A DNA stretch of 64,000 nt, taken from contig CM041196.1 of NCBI GenBank assembly GCA_023078555.1, positions 12,480,985 to 12,544,984 of the forward strand. Reading direction: 5' to 3'. The position numbers were made by a program, and so were the translations under genes. A model generated the notes under the pieces. That model searched no databases and was not told where the DNA came from. It worked only from the letters and a program-made list of their open reading frames with translations. Shown piece by piece: positions 1 through 12,300 of the stretch (position 1 is the stretch's first letter; the number at the start of each line of letters is the position of its first letter). The stretch is from Ulva prolifera (lineage: Eukaryota > Chlorophyta > Ulvophyceae > Ulvales > Ulvaceae).

Positions 1-1197
1 GCGACACGACGGCCGCAGTGACGTGCGCGTGGAAGTTCACGGTGTCGCCGTACTCGTCCGGGAACGTGAGCTCGTGCGCGGGGGTGTCCACGGCGCCGGC
101 GCTCGCCCGCAGGGCCTGCACCCCCGACTCGCGGCTGAGCAACTCTGCCGTAATTGGAGTTTAGTTCTTTGTATGCAATGAACGTATGCATGTCACACAT
201 GCATTGCTGCAGAAGCACGTGGTTTGGGGCACACGCGCCCGGTGCAGGTTGCGGTGTGGCTGGTCACGGGCCTCTGAAGTTGTCCCGCGGGATTGCGCGG
301 CAATGTCGAGGACGACGCGGCGCGGCCGGTCATGCGCCCCGATGACTGCAACATCTCTGCCGACCCACACGGCCGACGGCCACGTGCGGCACTGCGGCAC
401 TGCGCATATCCTACGCAAGACCAACATTTGCTGCAGAAGCCTGGCCCGAGGGTGCACAATGGGTTAGGGTTCACAAGGGGTATATCTCATCACAAGCACT
501 CGGGCCGTGGCATGGCAAAGCACCGGACCATACAACCAAGAACGGTATGTGGTCAAGAACGGTATGTGGTCAAGAACGGTATGTGGTCAAGAACGGTATG
601 TGGTCAAGAACGGTATGTGGTCCCGCTCATTCAGAGTTTGGAATGTCATCTGCAGGATACGCGGCTCAGCATATCCGGATTCCTCTGCTTTACTCTGCAA
701 GGGTGCATAGGGTGCGTCAGGGCTCCGGAGGGCCACACCTGCACTACCGGGCACGTCTCCGGCGGCCCGTTGGCCGCCAGGAACCCCCGCAGGATCTGGG
801 TCGCCTCGCACAGGAGGAGGTCGCATGCCGTCCGCACGGCGTGCGCCGGCAGGCGGCCGACGAACGACACGACGATCTGCCGCAGCACAGCACGCACAGC
901 AGCGCCCTCCTCGCACACCTCGTTCACCCCGCACCGCACATGCTGTGCCGGCCCCCCGGCTCCGGACTCCTCCCCGGCCGAGCTGGTGCCGCACGCGGCA
1001 TCGGCATCGTGCGAGGGGGTGGCGAGCAGGGCGGGGGTGCGGGGGGGTGGAGGAGGGTGGCTGGAGGTGGCGTCGCGGCGCGTGCGTTTGTGTCCGGAGG
1101 GGGTGCCCGGGGTGGTGGGGGCGGTCGGTTCTTCGTCCACTCGATGCGCGGGGTCTGCATCAGTGTTGGGTCGTCGGGGCCGGTCATATGTCACCAT
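1..1197 (-). CDS. Family X protein, paralog A (partial; 3' part outside window)
   Basis: Unrecognised protein read on the minus strand. Exon 1 is 739-1197, starting at the ATG ending at 1197 (153 codons). Exon 2 is 1-142 and runs off the window. The intron 143-738 has donor CAG|GTGTGG and an AG acceptor, both phase 0. The first ~90 residues are Pro/Ser/Thr-rich with a small basic patch (GHKRTRR). They are followed by a helical block with the pattern CGVN-x2-C, then VLRQIVVSF and a further Cys and Leu series. This block aligns with the first exon of the gene at 18318-26442 (CGIN-x2-C, VLRDIVATF), so the two are paralogs. No catalytic motif is visible and I do not assign a function. The intron holds a 5x17-bp repeat. 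That it is a gene is likely; the start is less sure, because an upstream exon is possible. Confidence 0.6.
538..622. repeat. Minisatellite, 5 x 17 bp, in intron of family X paralog A
   Basis: Five perfect tandem copies of a 17-bp unit, AAGAACGGTATGTGGTC. Each unit contains GGTATGTG, which looks like a GT splice donor on the plus strand. The host gene is on the minus strand, so this is probably without effect. Confidence 0.95.
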
Positions 1198-1902
1198 TCT
1201 GAATATTCAGGTATAATTTCTGGGCGGCAGCCCTGGAAATGCTGCAAAGCGACCCAATAGTGTATGCAGACACACGAGTCATAGTGTTGCAGCGGCCTTG
1301 TGCGTAGACCTCTGTAGTGAGTAGCATGTTCCCAGGTGTGTGGATGGCATGGAATTCATACCGGGAACCGGCAGGGTCACGACACCAGGGTGATTCAGAG
1401 GAGGGTGATGTACTTTGCGGTGATCGGCCACATATGATACAGTGTCGTGCGATCAGCAGTGATGCATGTGGCACACGCATGTACACACGCATGTGATCAG
1501 CGAGACCCGGTCACTCCGCCCGCCCACTGGCTCAAGCAGAGTCGGCGGCCGGCTGATCGCCGTGCGGCCGTGTCACCGCAAACAGGAGAGAGACGGAGAT
1601 GGCTGCGGTGCATGCATGGTCGCGAAATACTGCAGAACACGGACCGCTGAACAGAATAGAACAGTAGCCACGCCCCCGAGGTCCCTCGCTGCAATGGCCC
1701 CCGGCAACAAAGGGCTAGCTCAGGCCAAACATCGAGGGAGGTGCAGGCGTTTCAGCGGGTGTGTTGCGTCGCCGGGCCGGATGACATAGAACATTCCCGA
1801 AGATTCAGGTCTGATGTCTAGATGGCCCACTGCTGCAATTTGACCCAAAGCTGGCCGGGACCGATGATGGACGAACGCTAACCAGTCGGGAGCCCTGGCA
1901 CA
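1198..1902. other. Intergenic, no gene seen
   Basis: It lies between the 5' end of family X paralog A and the 3' end of bZIP-1, both on the minus strand. Short open frames exist, but none has recognisable motifs or consistent composition. Confidence 0.5.
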
Positions 1903-3256
1903 TCAATCGGCTGACGTGGCACATTGACAGACGTGGCACATCGGCGGATGTGCGATGCAAGAGCTGAGACAGCAGCAGGGGGCGGCACCTTCGGCATCCA
2001 GCAGCTCACAGAAGAGGTGGTGGTGTAGTGTCGCCGCGAGGAACTCGAGCGTGAAGGAGGTGATACACTCCGCGGAACTGAGGGTCGTGCTGAAGGACAG
2101 CTGCTTCCCCGGCGCCACCTCGTGTCGCATCTGAGTGAACCAGCACACGTCCCCGGCGCCCAGGCCGAGCTGTGCCGCCACGGCCGACTTGTGGTCCCGG
2201 ACGAGGTCGATGACGGCAGGTTGCCATGTGGCAGCACCTGTGGCCACACCCATGGAGCGGAGGGACGTGCTGACGTCGACGGATGCTGATCGAGGCGACG
2301 GCAGGGCGGCTCCTGCTGCGCAGATGTGGTGGAGGAGGAGCGGCTGGCAGGCACGGAAGGAGGAGATGGGTGGTGGGATGACGGTGGGGAGGCCTTGTAA
2401 TTGCGCTGGGGGTGTGGCTTCGATGACTGCTCTGCTGGGGCACGGGGGTGATGGGAGAGTAGTGTCTAAGGGGTGAGTGGGCAGCTGCCGGGGGCTGGAA
2501 CAGTGTGATGGCTGTGGAGATGGATGTTGTGATGCGCTGTGGGGCTCCGGAGAGGCACAATTGTGGGCTTTTGTTGATTGATTACGGTCGTGGGCTGCTG
2601 TGAGGACAGTGTTGAGAGCAGCTGTGGCGCAGGTGCTGCGCTTGGAGATGACGGTGCGCTGTTCCTTAAGGCTATTGCAGCGATTTTTCGCCGCATCAAG
2701 ACGCTCTTGTGCAGCATTTACCTGTTGCTGGGCTTGCGCACGGAGGTCCTGCAGTCCACGCGCAATTGTGGCATGGGGGCGCGCGGTCGCGCTCGACACG
2801 GGTACTCTATACGCAAGCAGAAGGCGCAGACCAGCCCCCAGGACAGCTCCCGCGATCAGTGCGGTGTTCGTATGTATCTGGGGCGTGGACTCGAGATGAG
2901 GACATTGCCCACTGCTGCGGTGGCAGGAAGGCGCGCGCCTTCTGTTTCTGCCTGAAGCGGGCCTGCGCCACGCGATTCTTCTCTCGAATCCGCTGTATGC
3001 GGTCTTCCGCTGAGGATTTGCAAGGTGCACGTCGCTGTGTGGACGCGACGGGATGCACGGCACCACCTTCCGGAGTAGATGATTCGCCAAACGAGGTCTG
3101 TAAGCTACTTTCGGGGAGATCGATGTCCATCAAGTTCAGCTCTCCCACAAATTGAAAGAAGTCGTCATCAGTCTGAAGGACTGCGGCATGCCCTATCGAC
3201 GGAGTGAATTCCGTGATCAGCGGAGGAGGAATCAGCGCTGCCTGAGAGTCACACAT
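1903..3256 (-). CDS. bZIP transcription factor 1 with conserved C-terminal domain
   Basis: DNA-binding transcription factor, expected in the nucleus. Exon 1 is 2939-3256 (ATG ending at 3256) and exon 2 is 1903-2748 (TGA 1903-1905), about 387 aa. An acidic N-terminus is followed by the basic region EKNRVAQARFRQKQK (residues ~90-106) with the invariant N-x7-R. A coiled coil follows with d positions Ala, Ala, Ala, Leu, Ile and a positions Val, Leu, Cys. The intron donor is best placed at AAG|GCGCGC, a GC donor. This puts the zipper in register and matches the homologous donor of bZIP-2. After a Pro/Ser-rich linker comes a C-terminal domain with GDVCWFTQM and STTLSSAEC, shared with the gene at 15624-16949. 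The zipper is weaker than usual, with Ala at several core positions. An in-frame TTG upstream (3352) is not used as the start. A further small intron near the 3' end is possible. Confidence 0.75.
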
Positions 3257-4817
3257 GAGGTGAGCTGGTTGCTTGCTACACTGAACAGAGGCTACTACAG
3301 ATAGCGTGGTCGCAGATATCTCGGAGTTCCTGACATGTGAGAAGGCTCCCAAGCGAGGCAGAGAGCGCCAGCTTTCTCATCAGACAGTTCGCGCCTGAGA
3401 AGCGCAGTCAGGAATCACTTACACGGTGGATCAGTAAACGTGTGCGGGCGATCTGGAACGCTGGAACGATGACATCGGTCATGGCCGCGTGAGCCCGAGG
3501 CAGTAAGCCTTACGCACTTGACCTTCGGCGAGGTAATCCGCACAGCCCAACTGGCCCAAGCCCTGTTCACCACGGCCACAAGTGCACGTATGCGCACTGT
3601 CCATCCAATTTGACAAGATACAATGGCACCACGGCATATTGGCGACGCTCTCTGCCCGTTTGCAGCAATTCCTCAAGTCCTGGTTTCAATCGAGCACTGG
3701 CACCTCTCACGATTGGACGCTTGGACAATGGGACGCAAGCAAATGGCTGCCATACGTCATTATGCTTCAGACGAGTGAAGTAAAACGCCTTGGTCGTGAA
3801 GTAAATACATCCTGGGACAACTGTGTGCCCCGTCCTTCGACATTGACCTCTTTCAGTCGAGCATCGGTACCGCCTACGTCGGCCTCTTGCTGATGCTCTG
3901 CCGGCTCAATCTTCACCACGGCAGAGCAATACGGGCAGGAATGCATGAACGCGTATGATGTGGGAACGTCTGTAGCAAGGCCACTAGCCGACTGACACCT
4001 GTAATGCCCCGAGACGGCTCCGGCAAGCCAGTTGAGCCCAGTCAGCATGGGTAGTGCGCTCGAACGAAATGTACCCTAGCTAGGCCTAGCAGCAAAGAGC
4101 ATCATGAGCAGATGCACACTCCAGCAACTAGATGGCGCACGCTACCATGGCACCCTGTAGCAGAGCTGCAAAGATACAATCCAAAAGGAAATTTACATGG
4201 CACATAGACCACAATATGCTTTGCATGGATAGAAGGCAAGGTTGCTTACTGGACCAGCGTCTCGAGTACCGTATAGTACAGGTACTCATAGCCATGCTCA
4301 CATCATCTCAGCATGTTGCTCCACCTGCTATGTGCACCATCTCTTCTCGCCTGACGGCATTATTTCTACAACTTGTACCGGTGTTCCCCGAGGCAGTCCA
4401 TACACACACACACCATGCACCCGCATGTCCAGCAGAGGTGCATAGGAGCGCCAATGCACGCCACCGGCTCCACATGTTGGCAGGTGCCCCACCCACCCCT
4501 CACACCACCCTGCCCTGCGCGCGGCACACGGCCTGCTGTCCGCCACACCATCACAAAGCGGCCGGCCTCCATCCAGGTCAGGTGCCAGCAGCTCAACAAA
4601 GCCTCACAAAACATCTTGCATGGATCGGCATGATGCAGCCGGGCGCCGCTCCGCGGATCGGCCCCACCAACCGCACCATGCCGCATGCACACCTGATCGT
4701 ACGGCGAACGTGATACCTGAGCCGCACAGCATTGCCCCTCCCATCGCCTGTGCCCTCAAGCCACACAGCACGTGATCGCGAGGCGCCACCTGGAGCTCCA
4801 GCTGCCGCAGAAGAACG

Positions 4818-4848
<31 letters not shown>

Positions 4849-4857
4849 CCACACACA
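4818..4857. repeat. Poly-C tract, 40 nt
   Basis: An uninterrupted run of 40 cytosines, followed by an AT-rich stretch with TATAGTATATAG. Its exact length may be affected by sequencing or assembly. Confidence 0.9.
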
Positions 4858-5066
4858 TAACTATAGTATATAGTACGTAAAATATATGTACTACAGCGGC
4901 ACTGCTCTCACAGCCCAGGCACGTCTGGGGCGGCATTCACACTCCATAGCGAATCATCGGCGACGGCCCCGTAAATCATAAGCGGGTGGTCAAGTCTGGC
5001 GGAAGTGCGGCAGTCGCTCAGGCCGTCCTGGCCCTGTCAGCCACGGCCGACACAGCACTCCCAGGC

Positions 5067-5126
5067 AGCACCCAAAAAATCAGCACCCAAAAAATCAGCA
5101 CCCAAAAAATCAGCACCCAAAAAATC
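5067..5126. repeat. Tandem repeat, 4 x 15 bp
   Basis: Four perfect copies of AGCACCCAAAAAATC. The unit is a multiple of three, so one frame reads it as a repeating peptide, but nothing around it supports coding. Confidence 0.95.
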
Positions 5127-6138
5127 AGTCAATGTGCGACGCTCGCATGCAGCGTCGCCATATTTCAGTTCCCCAGCGAAACCGTGGTCAAAGGCACCAA
5201 AGAATGGAATGCAGTGGATTGCCCTGCCCCGCTCGACCTTCAGTGTAGGTTGGGATTGTAAATCGTGTCCCATGACAGTAAAGAGGCGTCTCAAATCGAA
5301 AAGTGGTCATCGTCTCAGTCAACAGTCACACCTGCAATGTTAACACCACCCCCCAACACCCCCAGGCGCAGCCATCATCGCCCTGCAGAACGCTCGCAGC
5401 AAAGGCGCAACGCAGACTGGAAAGCAAGTCATTTCGCCACCTGGCCCCTTCTGCCTGAGGCGGAGGCCCTGCCGGGATGTGGGCGCTGGCAGTAGCTGAT
5501 CGCCCGCAGCGTATGCTGGGCATGCTGTGGGTGCTCAGGATCTGCGGCCTCCGCAATGCCGAGGGGGCCCGGCCGCCTCGTGGCAACACCCGCGGCGGCA
5601 TTGCTGCAGCCGTCGACCGTGTGTACTCATGCATGGTGTTCATGCATGCTCCTTGGGTGACACCGACTCAGAAGCGTGACTTCTGGACGGCCGAACTGTG
5701 GCCACAGAAAACGAGGAGCCCTGCACCACAGAGTGCTGTGATGTGTGCGGCGTGTGCGTGGAGCAAAGGCAGACTGAGCGGCCCATGTAGACACAAAATG
5801 TCTCGTGGGGGGGAACACAGGCTGGTGCTGCAAGGTGACAGAAACGTGAGGTTTGTCAGCGGAAGGCGGACCGGACAACACAGGGCCACCACAGGTGGAT
5901 GCGGCATCCTGCGCAAGGACGACATGCATGCATGCATCAAAGCTGGCCAAGTGAAAGGAGGTGCAACGTCTGCAGCAATTGCCCCATGCATGCGGCGAGC
6001 GCGCCGGCAGTGCGCGTACCGTGAACAGCACAAAACGGCGTCGGGCATCACGAGGGGGGCAACGGCAGGTAGCAGGTAGGGTCACCCTAGGTGCACTCTA
6101 TCACACCAGCATGCATACAAACGCCAGGTACCATGCGT

Positions 6139-7562
6139 CTATGGGCTGAGAGCAGGGCTGTGAAGGGAGAGGGGGGCAGCGGGGCCTACCTTGGTGACGG
6201 GCCGAGCCTTTCCCCAGTCTGCAACCACGCGGTCTTGGAGCACGCGCATCGTGACGCCGAACAGCACGAGGAGCGGAGCTAGCAGCATCTCAACGATCGT
6301 CCATCGATGCCGCGGCGATGTGCCGGCAACCATGGAGAGGGCCAGCCGGTGCAAGAGGACGGGGGTGGGAAGGTGGTACTGGCCTCGCTTCAGGCCTCGG
6401 AAGAGGAACTCTGCCACGACAGTGGCACTGTGGACCTTTTCCCGCGTTTGCTGGAACAGCTGGTGGACGATGCTGGCCTTGTCTTCGTTTTCCTTCTGCA
6501 GCCCGGGCGTCTGGGTGTCTGGGGGGTACCCGACGGAGACCGTGACGCCTGTGCCCACGAGTTCACTCCTGAGGGCGTCGGCGAAGTGTCTGACGGCAGC
6601 CTTGGTGGGGCTATAACTGGTAAATCCTGCCATCGGACTTACGTATATCATGGACGAGACGAAGGAAATGTGTCCAGAGCCTCGTTCAAGCATTCGCGGT
6701 ACGAGTGCGTGAGTGATGTTGTAGCAGCCGAAGTAGTTGACCTGCATCACACTCAGCGTCGTGCCGAGGCTCCGCGAGAATCCTGCGCCAGAGGCCAGGC
6801 CATAACAGACACGTACGAGGCTGTAAACACGAGCATGCCGTTTGACTCGAGTGTTACAGATTTCACGTGATACGCACCTGCATCAATTCCTGCGCCTCTT
6901 CGAGCGTCTGATTTACAATCAGCTTTGCACAGCCCCGACCAGCATTGCAGACTGCAACGTCTATCGGCCCATAGGCGTCTTCTACATGATCTATAATTGC
7001 TCGGAGCCTGTGCCCATCGCACACATCCGCGGGCACAGCATGAACCACTCCGTCTGGATCCACTTCCTGCACTCACGGATCGTTGCGTGCAAGATGAAAG
7101 CAAACAGTACTGATTTCTTGTAGCTCAATCAACAGAGGAACAGTGCCCGCAGCGCAAGGTGTGCGGGACTGCAGCCTAGGCCCTTGCCGAGCAGTACACG
7201 GCACGAGTCCGCAAGCTAGCCCAGCTAGCTGATCTTCACAACAAAAACGACACACGGATATTAAGCAGCCATCAACTGCTTCCTCTTTTTCCTCGACTAT
7301 TCCAGGGACGGCATGTAATCTTACTGAAGGTTGCTGTCACACCTTCAACAGCTCCTGCGCGGCTCGAAGTTTTTGTGCGGACCTCGCAAGAAGCGTAACA
7401 ATTGCACCGTCAGTAATAAATAGCCGTGCTAATGCAAGGCCAATGCCTTCGGACCCCCCTGTGATAAGGACGTGCTCGCCCTTGAACGACTTGCGCATAA
7501 CTTCGATGTCAGCCAGGGGCGCTCCGTCTGGCAAATGGAAGTCTAAGAAGGCGCTGGATAGG
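6139..7562 (-). CDS. KDSR: 3-ketodihydrosphingosine reductase (short-chain dehydrogenase)
   Basis: NADPH-dependent reduction of 3-ketodihydrosphingosine to dihydrosphingosine, the second step of sphingolipid synthesis, on the cytosolic face of the ER. Exons: 7343-7562, 6878-7066, and 6741 down to the TAG at 6139-6141. Junctions are CAG/AAG|GT and CAG acceptors, phase 0. Visible motifs: nucleotide-binding TGGSEGIG, VCNAG, the catalytic pair SSM...YSPTK (Y-x3-K), and YPPDTQTPG, which is typical of this subfamily. A hydrophobic C-terminal segment (MLLAPLLVLFG) fits the family's membrane anchor. The first in-frame ATG ends at 7498, giving about 315 aa, close to the 320-332 aa of the yeast and human enzymes. 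A good acceptor at 7563-7565 means an upstream exon carrying an N-terminal anchor is possible. A strong donor (AAG|GTAGGC, at 6189) could also mean a short extra 3' exon. Confidence 0.85.
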
Positions 7563-9085
7563 CTGCAACAGAACGTGTCGTGGCTACCATATACGCGCCG
7601 GTGTGCACATGTGCATGCTGATCTGACGAGCAAGCGAAATTCAAGCAGCCATGGATGCGCATCGCAGGAGCTCTGTAGCAGAAACGCGCGGCATGATTCC
7701 TTGAGGACTGCTGGCGGATATCACGGCATGTACTGGGACATCACAGGCTCAATAGCGGGAGTGCATGTCATCACATCACTGGTTACGCCTGAGTGCATCA
7801 CACCACGGCGCATGCAGTCTACAGTGCAAAATACCATATATAACTAGTATGTCCGTTCTCCAGCTACACGATTAGTGCATGGATTGCTCACGGCGTTGGA
7901 TCTTGAAAGGACTATTTTATCGAGCGTCAAACGAGCACAGCCCGCGACAACTGACAATATGCGCTTGGCATTCTACACCAATGGCATAGTATATCGTCAA
8001 CAAATAGTGCAGTCCAAGAACTGCACAGCTGGCAGTGCCAGCGCGTCATCATGCAGCGACTGACAGCTCTGTTGTCCTGGGCCAGCAGCGAGTTCTGCCC
8101 GCAACTGTTTGATGGTCTGAGGATGGCGCGCGCCATGTTAGTATCGACGCCATAGGAACATGTGAGGCTGACCAGATATGCTCTATCTCCACACGCCCAA
8201 CAGCATTGCTGTCGAGCGCTGCCGCAAGTTGATGTGTGCAGCTGGCGCTGCTGTGGTGCGGTAGGTGGTGGAGCTATTGCTGCTCGCTGTCTGGCAGCAC
8301 TTGAGCAAATAAAAATGCGCTGACGAATGCTAGCTGCGTAAGCAGTGACCCCGCCGTGCGCCAAGAACATGCAAGCACCTACCGCAGTCCATACCACGGC
8401 TCGCACATCAGCCACTTGAATGACACGCAAACCTCCAGGCTGAAGGAATCTTGCAAGCGAAACAAGATCCAGGAAAGTGAGGATACGAGTAGAGCAAATG
8501 TGTGAGCAGGCGGTTATACGCGGCGCAGTGCACAATTGCTACGTGCACTGTCGCGTGTAGCGCTGCGTCGATGCTCTGGCTATCACCTAGACACGCAATG
8601 ACAGCATCAAAAGCAGCACAACAACGCGTTTCACATGTGCTGGAGGCTGTAGGATTGTGGCTGTGGTGGCCGGACTGGACGTGTCCAGCCTGCTCGCCAG
8701 GCATGCGCAGGGCTGGTTGCAATGAGCTGCAGTGTCGGTGAGATACCCGGGACCCGCCGTGCGACAAAAGAACATGTCTGCTTGGGCGCAGTTGCGCCTG
8801 TTGGCAGATCAGTGAAGGTCCCGCTGCTTGCACGACATCCTGGTATTGAAAATGAGTCAGCATCTAGAAGCGCCTGATTACGGGTGAGCGGTGCTTGTTT
8901 TTTTGGTTGTTGTCCGGCATATGCATGACCATTCATTAGAACGTGCACTACGGCACAGTTCGCGTATACATCATGCTTGCATACATAGTCACTGCATACA
9001 AAGAACTTCATACATAGTTGGGCGTGCACGGAAATGGTGAATGGGTAGGCTAGTATAGACGCTCGCGGTGGTGTCTTCGATCATG

Positions 9086-9113
9086 CCCGGCCTTTGTCCT
9101 TTGTAACTACATA
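9086..9113 (+). mobile_element. LINE 3'-end fragment, plus orientation
   Basis: It carries the terminal block GCCCGGCCTTTGTCCTTTG then TAACTACATA. The same block ends the longer LINE copies at 33322 and 60606. Only the extreme 3' end is present, as expected of severe 5' truncation. Confidence 0.55.
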
Positions 9114-9321
9114 GTTGGGCCGTAGACAGATCGGCATTGCGACACTGTAGTGTACTGGCTCAGTGATACTGGGTTTGTCCAATGTCGCTAGGCAAGCGTG
9201 GTCCACTCTGCCTGTTCTGCGTGCTGACGCGTCCATGCATAGCTCCGCCTGGAGTTTCCAAGAGATACAGCACTGCGCGAGATGCATGCACGTGCCCCGT
9301 CTCTGGCTGGCCATCGTGTTT

Positions 9322-9392
9322 GTTACAAAGGACAGAGGCCGGGCAGCGAGCCGTTGCCAGGAATACACACGCAAATCCACTCACGCAATCGT
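9322..9392 (-). mobile_element. LINE 3'-end fragment, minus orientation
   Basis: Reverse complement of the last ~70 bp of the LINE copies at 33.3 and 60.6 kb: the tail of the coding region, GGCTCGCTGCCCGGCCTCTG and TCCTTTGTAAC. It lies about 0.2 kb from the opposite-facing tail at 9086-9113. Confidence 0.7.
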
Positions 9393-12300
9393 GTTTGTTT
9401 GCACACGTGTGTAAAATATGTTCACACCAGCGCATGCGTTCAACATGCGTCAAGTATGAGCAGGTCTCCGGTGGTATGTGATCTGCTGAACGACGGCGGC
9501 CCGCGGGTGAGTGTTGCGATGGCGTGTCCGTAGCTGGCTGGTTCACAGCACGTACGACACCCGCAGCGCTGCGCCGCACTGTGCACAGCTGTGCCACAAC
9601 AGCCAGGACTTCACTAGAGTCGTGACGGAAATGGGGCACAAGTTTGACACCACGGTGCACCGCCCATATGCCACGTGCCGAGTAGCACTTCGGACATGCT
9701 CGTACATGGCCACTGGCCACGCGTCTGCTCAAGGATGCCCGTCGTTGCAATAATCAGAGCGTAATCACATGCTGCGACCGGTGCAGCCCATGTCACAACA
9801 GCCCCGGCACACAGTACATGCAGACTGTTCATAGCTGTGACATGTGTAAAAAAATATGTCACGTTGTCGTGCGAGAAGCTGACCATGCAGGCGTGGGTGA
9901 TGGGCGTGTTCCCTCATCATGCATCACCGATCACGCGCGCTCACCGATCCATCAACAAGATACAGACAGCCCGTGCATTCCATGCACAAGTGCAGAATAC
10001 ATATACTATATGCGTAAAATAGCGGCTGCCGAACGTGTACCCTTCGCCGCTGGCAGACGATACCCGATGTTGGTCACACTGCCGAATCGGCACTGCCGAT
10101 TGCTCCGCACAGAGGCGTTCCGCCACCAGCTGTGAACAATAGACTACTCCTTGTGGGAAACCGTGTTTCAGCACTGTGCAGATCTGTAGTCGGTGAATTG
10201 TGCAAGTGGTCCGGGCCCGTTTATGCGGTGGGTCCAACACTCCATGTCCAGGCGCAACGCCTTCGCGACGACAACAAAGTCGGGAAACCAGTGTGCGCTA
10301 GTGTGGTATTAGGTACTTCAAGCACGGATGCAGGCTGCTTCGCTGGCAAATATAGCCACGGCGGGACAAGTGCATTGGTGCCTGGCTAAACCAGCCAGTA
10401 AGCATCTGAGATATCTAGGGTGAACTCCTCCGGATCTGTACTGAATCCTATCGTTCCGTGTAAACGCACTCAGAAGAGCCTCGCAGCGCACGGTAGTGTT
10501 GCTTTGGGACTTCCATATGTGTTGTCATGGCTACCTGTAAGATGCCAGCCATGACGTCACGTGTCCAGGTCCGTCCAGCACATTGCGGCGTTTAGCATGT
10601 AATTAGCACCAGTGAGACATTGATTCACCCGATAGCTGTGCTGTCAGTTGAATCTGCGAAATGCATCTTGGTGCTCTGCCATGCAATGGCCGGAGCCCTT
10701 TGATTTCCGGTTGAATCTGTTTCAACAAATGACAAGATGGTGAGCCGGAGGTTTACAGCAAGCTCATGGCCAACAAATGCGAGACTCAGACGCAGAAGAT
10801 CAGATGGCTTTGACAAAGCTCAGAGCACTGTGTTGTCCTTGGTCGCAGTCAAGTGACGCTTCTCGCGTGATCAGTCTGCTATGGCGAGCTGCACGATCTT
10901 GGATAGACTGGGGGGGGGGGGGTGGGGTTCATGGATCGACGCCAGGTAGAACTGACTTGGTCGCCCCAGTCTCCCAGGTAAACAAGTCTGGGCACAAGAC
11001 TGATACAAACGCAATGACGATACACGGCTACATCATTGTACACACCGATAGACAAGCATTGGCAAGAAGCAGAAAATCCTGCATTGCAGAGACGGCAGAG
11101 TGATATCACACTGCATATCCACTGCGTAACGGCGTGGTAGGCTGTGTCTATACTTCGATACCGTTGCACTGCCAGCTACAGTGGACTGTGGGTCTAATTG
11201 TAGCCTGCTTGGTGCACATGCCCAGATGCACATCTGAAACGGGAGAAACTATAGCCGGCCCTGGTTTTACCAAGTGGTACAACAAAATGTGTGCAAAGTA
11301 TCCGTGGTCTCATCGAAGCAGACATGCACTGTTGCTATGAAAATTCCAGCAAGCTTCATCAGCATTGGACCACACTTGGAGGTCCAGCTGCATTTCGGTC
11401 CCTTGGAGAGCCAGCGGCGGACGCACTGCGCCAATGATAGAAGATTTCTGATGAGTCTGGCTGCGATGTAGATGTCCTGTCGTGGGCTCGGGTGGTGTTC
11501 AATGTTTCGGACGATGCAGTAGCTCGACGAGGACCGGCAACACCCATTAATGATATGATCAACCTATCCATGGACCCAACAGGATAAACAACCTGTGATC
11601 CGAGAGGATTACGAGTCTCACACTACTTGCACAGGAGCTTGCTGCCAGCAAAAGCAACCCAAACCACGATCGAGAGGAGGCATGTACATAAAGCGGAGGA
11701 TCAGATGTGCTAATAGAGATTGCTTCATGCCAAATTCTGAAATTTACGATCGTGTTGCAGGAACAGTAACCGTCCAGAAAGGAGCGCATCTCTGGCGCAG
11801 GACATGGCAGTCCACGCTGAACTGTCATTGTCGCCACCCATATTGAACTGTCCGAGATGCAAAATATTTTCCGGTTGGCTTCATCTGCATCCTCTGCACA
11901 TCTGCGCGCGGCAGCGCGCAGGGCCAAGGCCTTGAATCTCCTGCAGCACTGGTGGCCAAGGGGTCTCTGCTGACAGCCCCAAATCGCTAGCACTGGCCAA
12001 TGATAAGCACTGCAGCGTAGTGCACTTCAGCTCACATGTCCCATGTTGAACGAACCTGAGGGGAGTAAGGATGAATCAACTTCCCGTGCATATTTATCCA
12101 GGTTGGATTGAGTTCCTGACATGTCGGAAACCATGCAGAGCGACCTCAACGGGCTTTCGCGGCGGTCCACAATGCTAGTTGTAAATGTTTTTCATGTTTT
12201 ATGCAGTGTAAATGTTTTCTGTGTTCTACGCAGTATTGCTGTGTATGTTGTATGTGGTAGTTGCGGGCCTGTACAAAGAGTCAAAGAGGCTACGTCGGTA

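Larger units (their letters stand above)
3257..6138. other. Intergenic, low-complexity tracts, no gene seen
   Basis: Space between the 5' end of bZIP-1 and the 3' end of the sphingolipid reductase. Many short frames exist on both strands, but none has recognisable domains. It contains a 40-nt poly-C run and a 4x15-bp repeat, annotated separately. Confidence 0.5.

Noticed and set aside
8280-8900. Weak internal duplication (two CCGCCGTGCG...AAGAACATG blocks)
   Set aside because: Similarity limited to about 25 bp; could be chance in GC-biased DNA.
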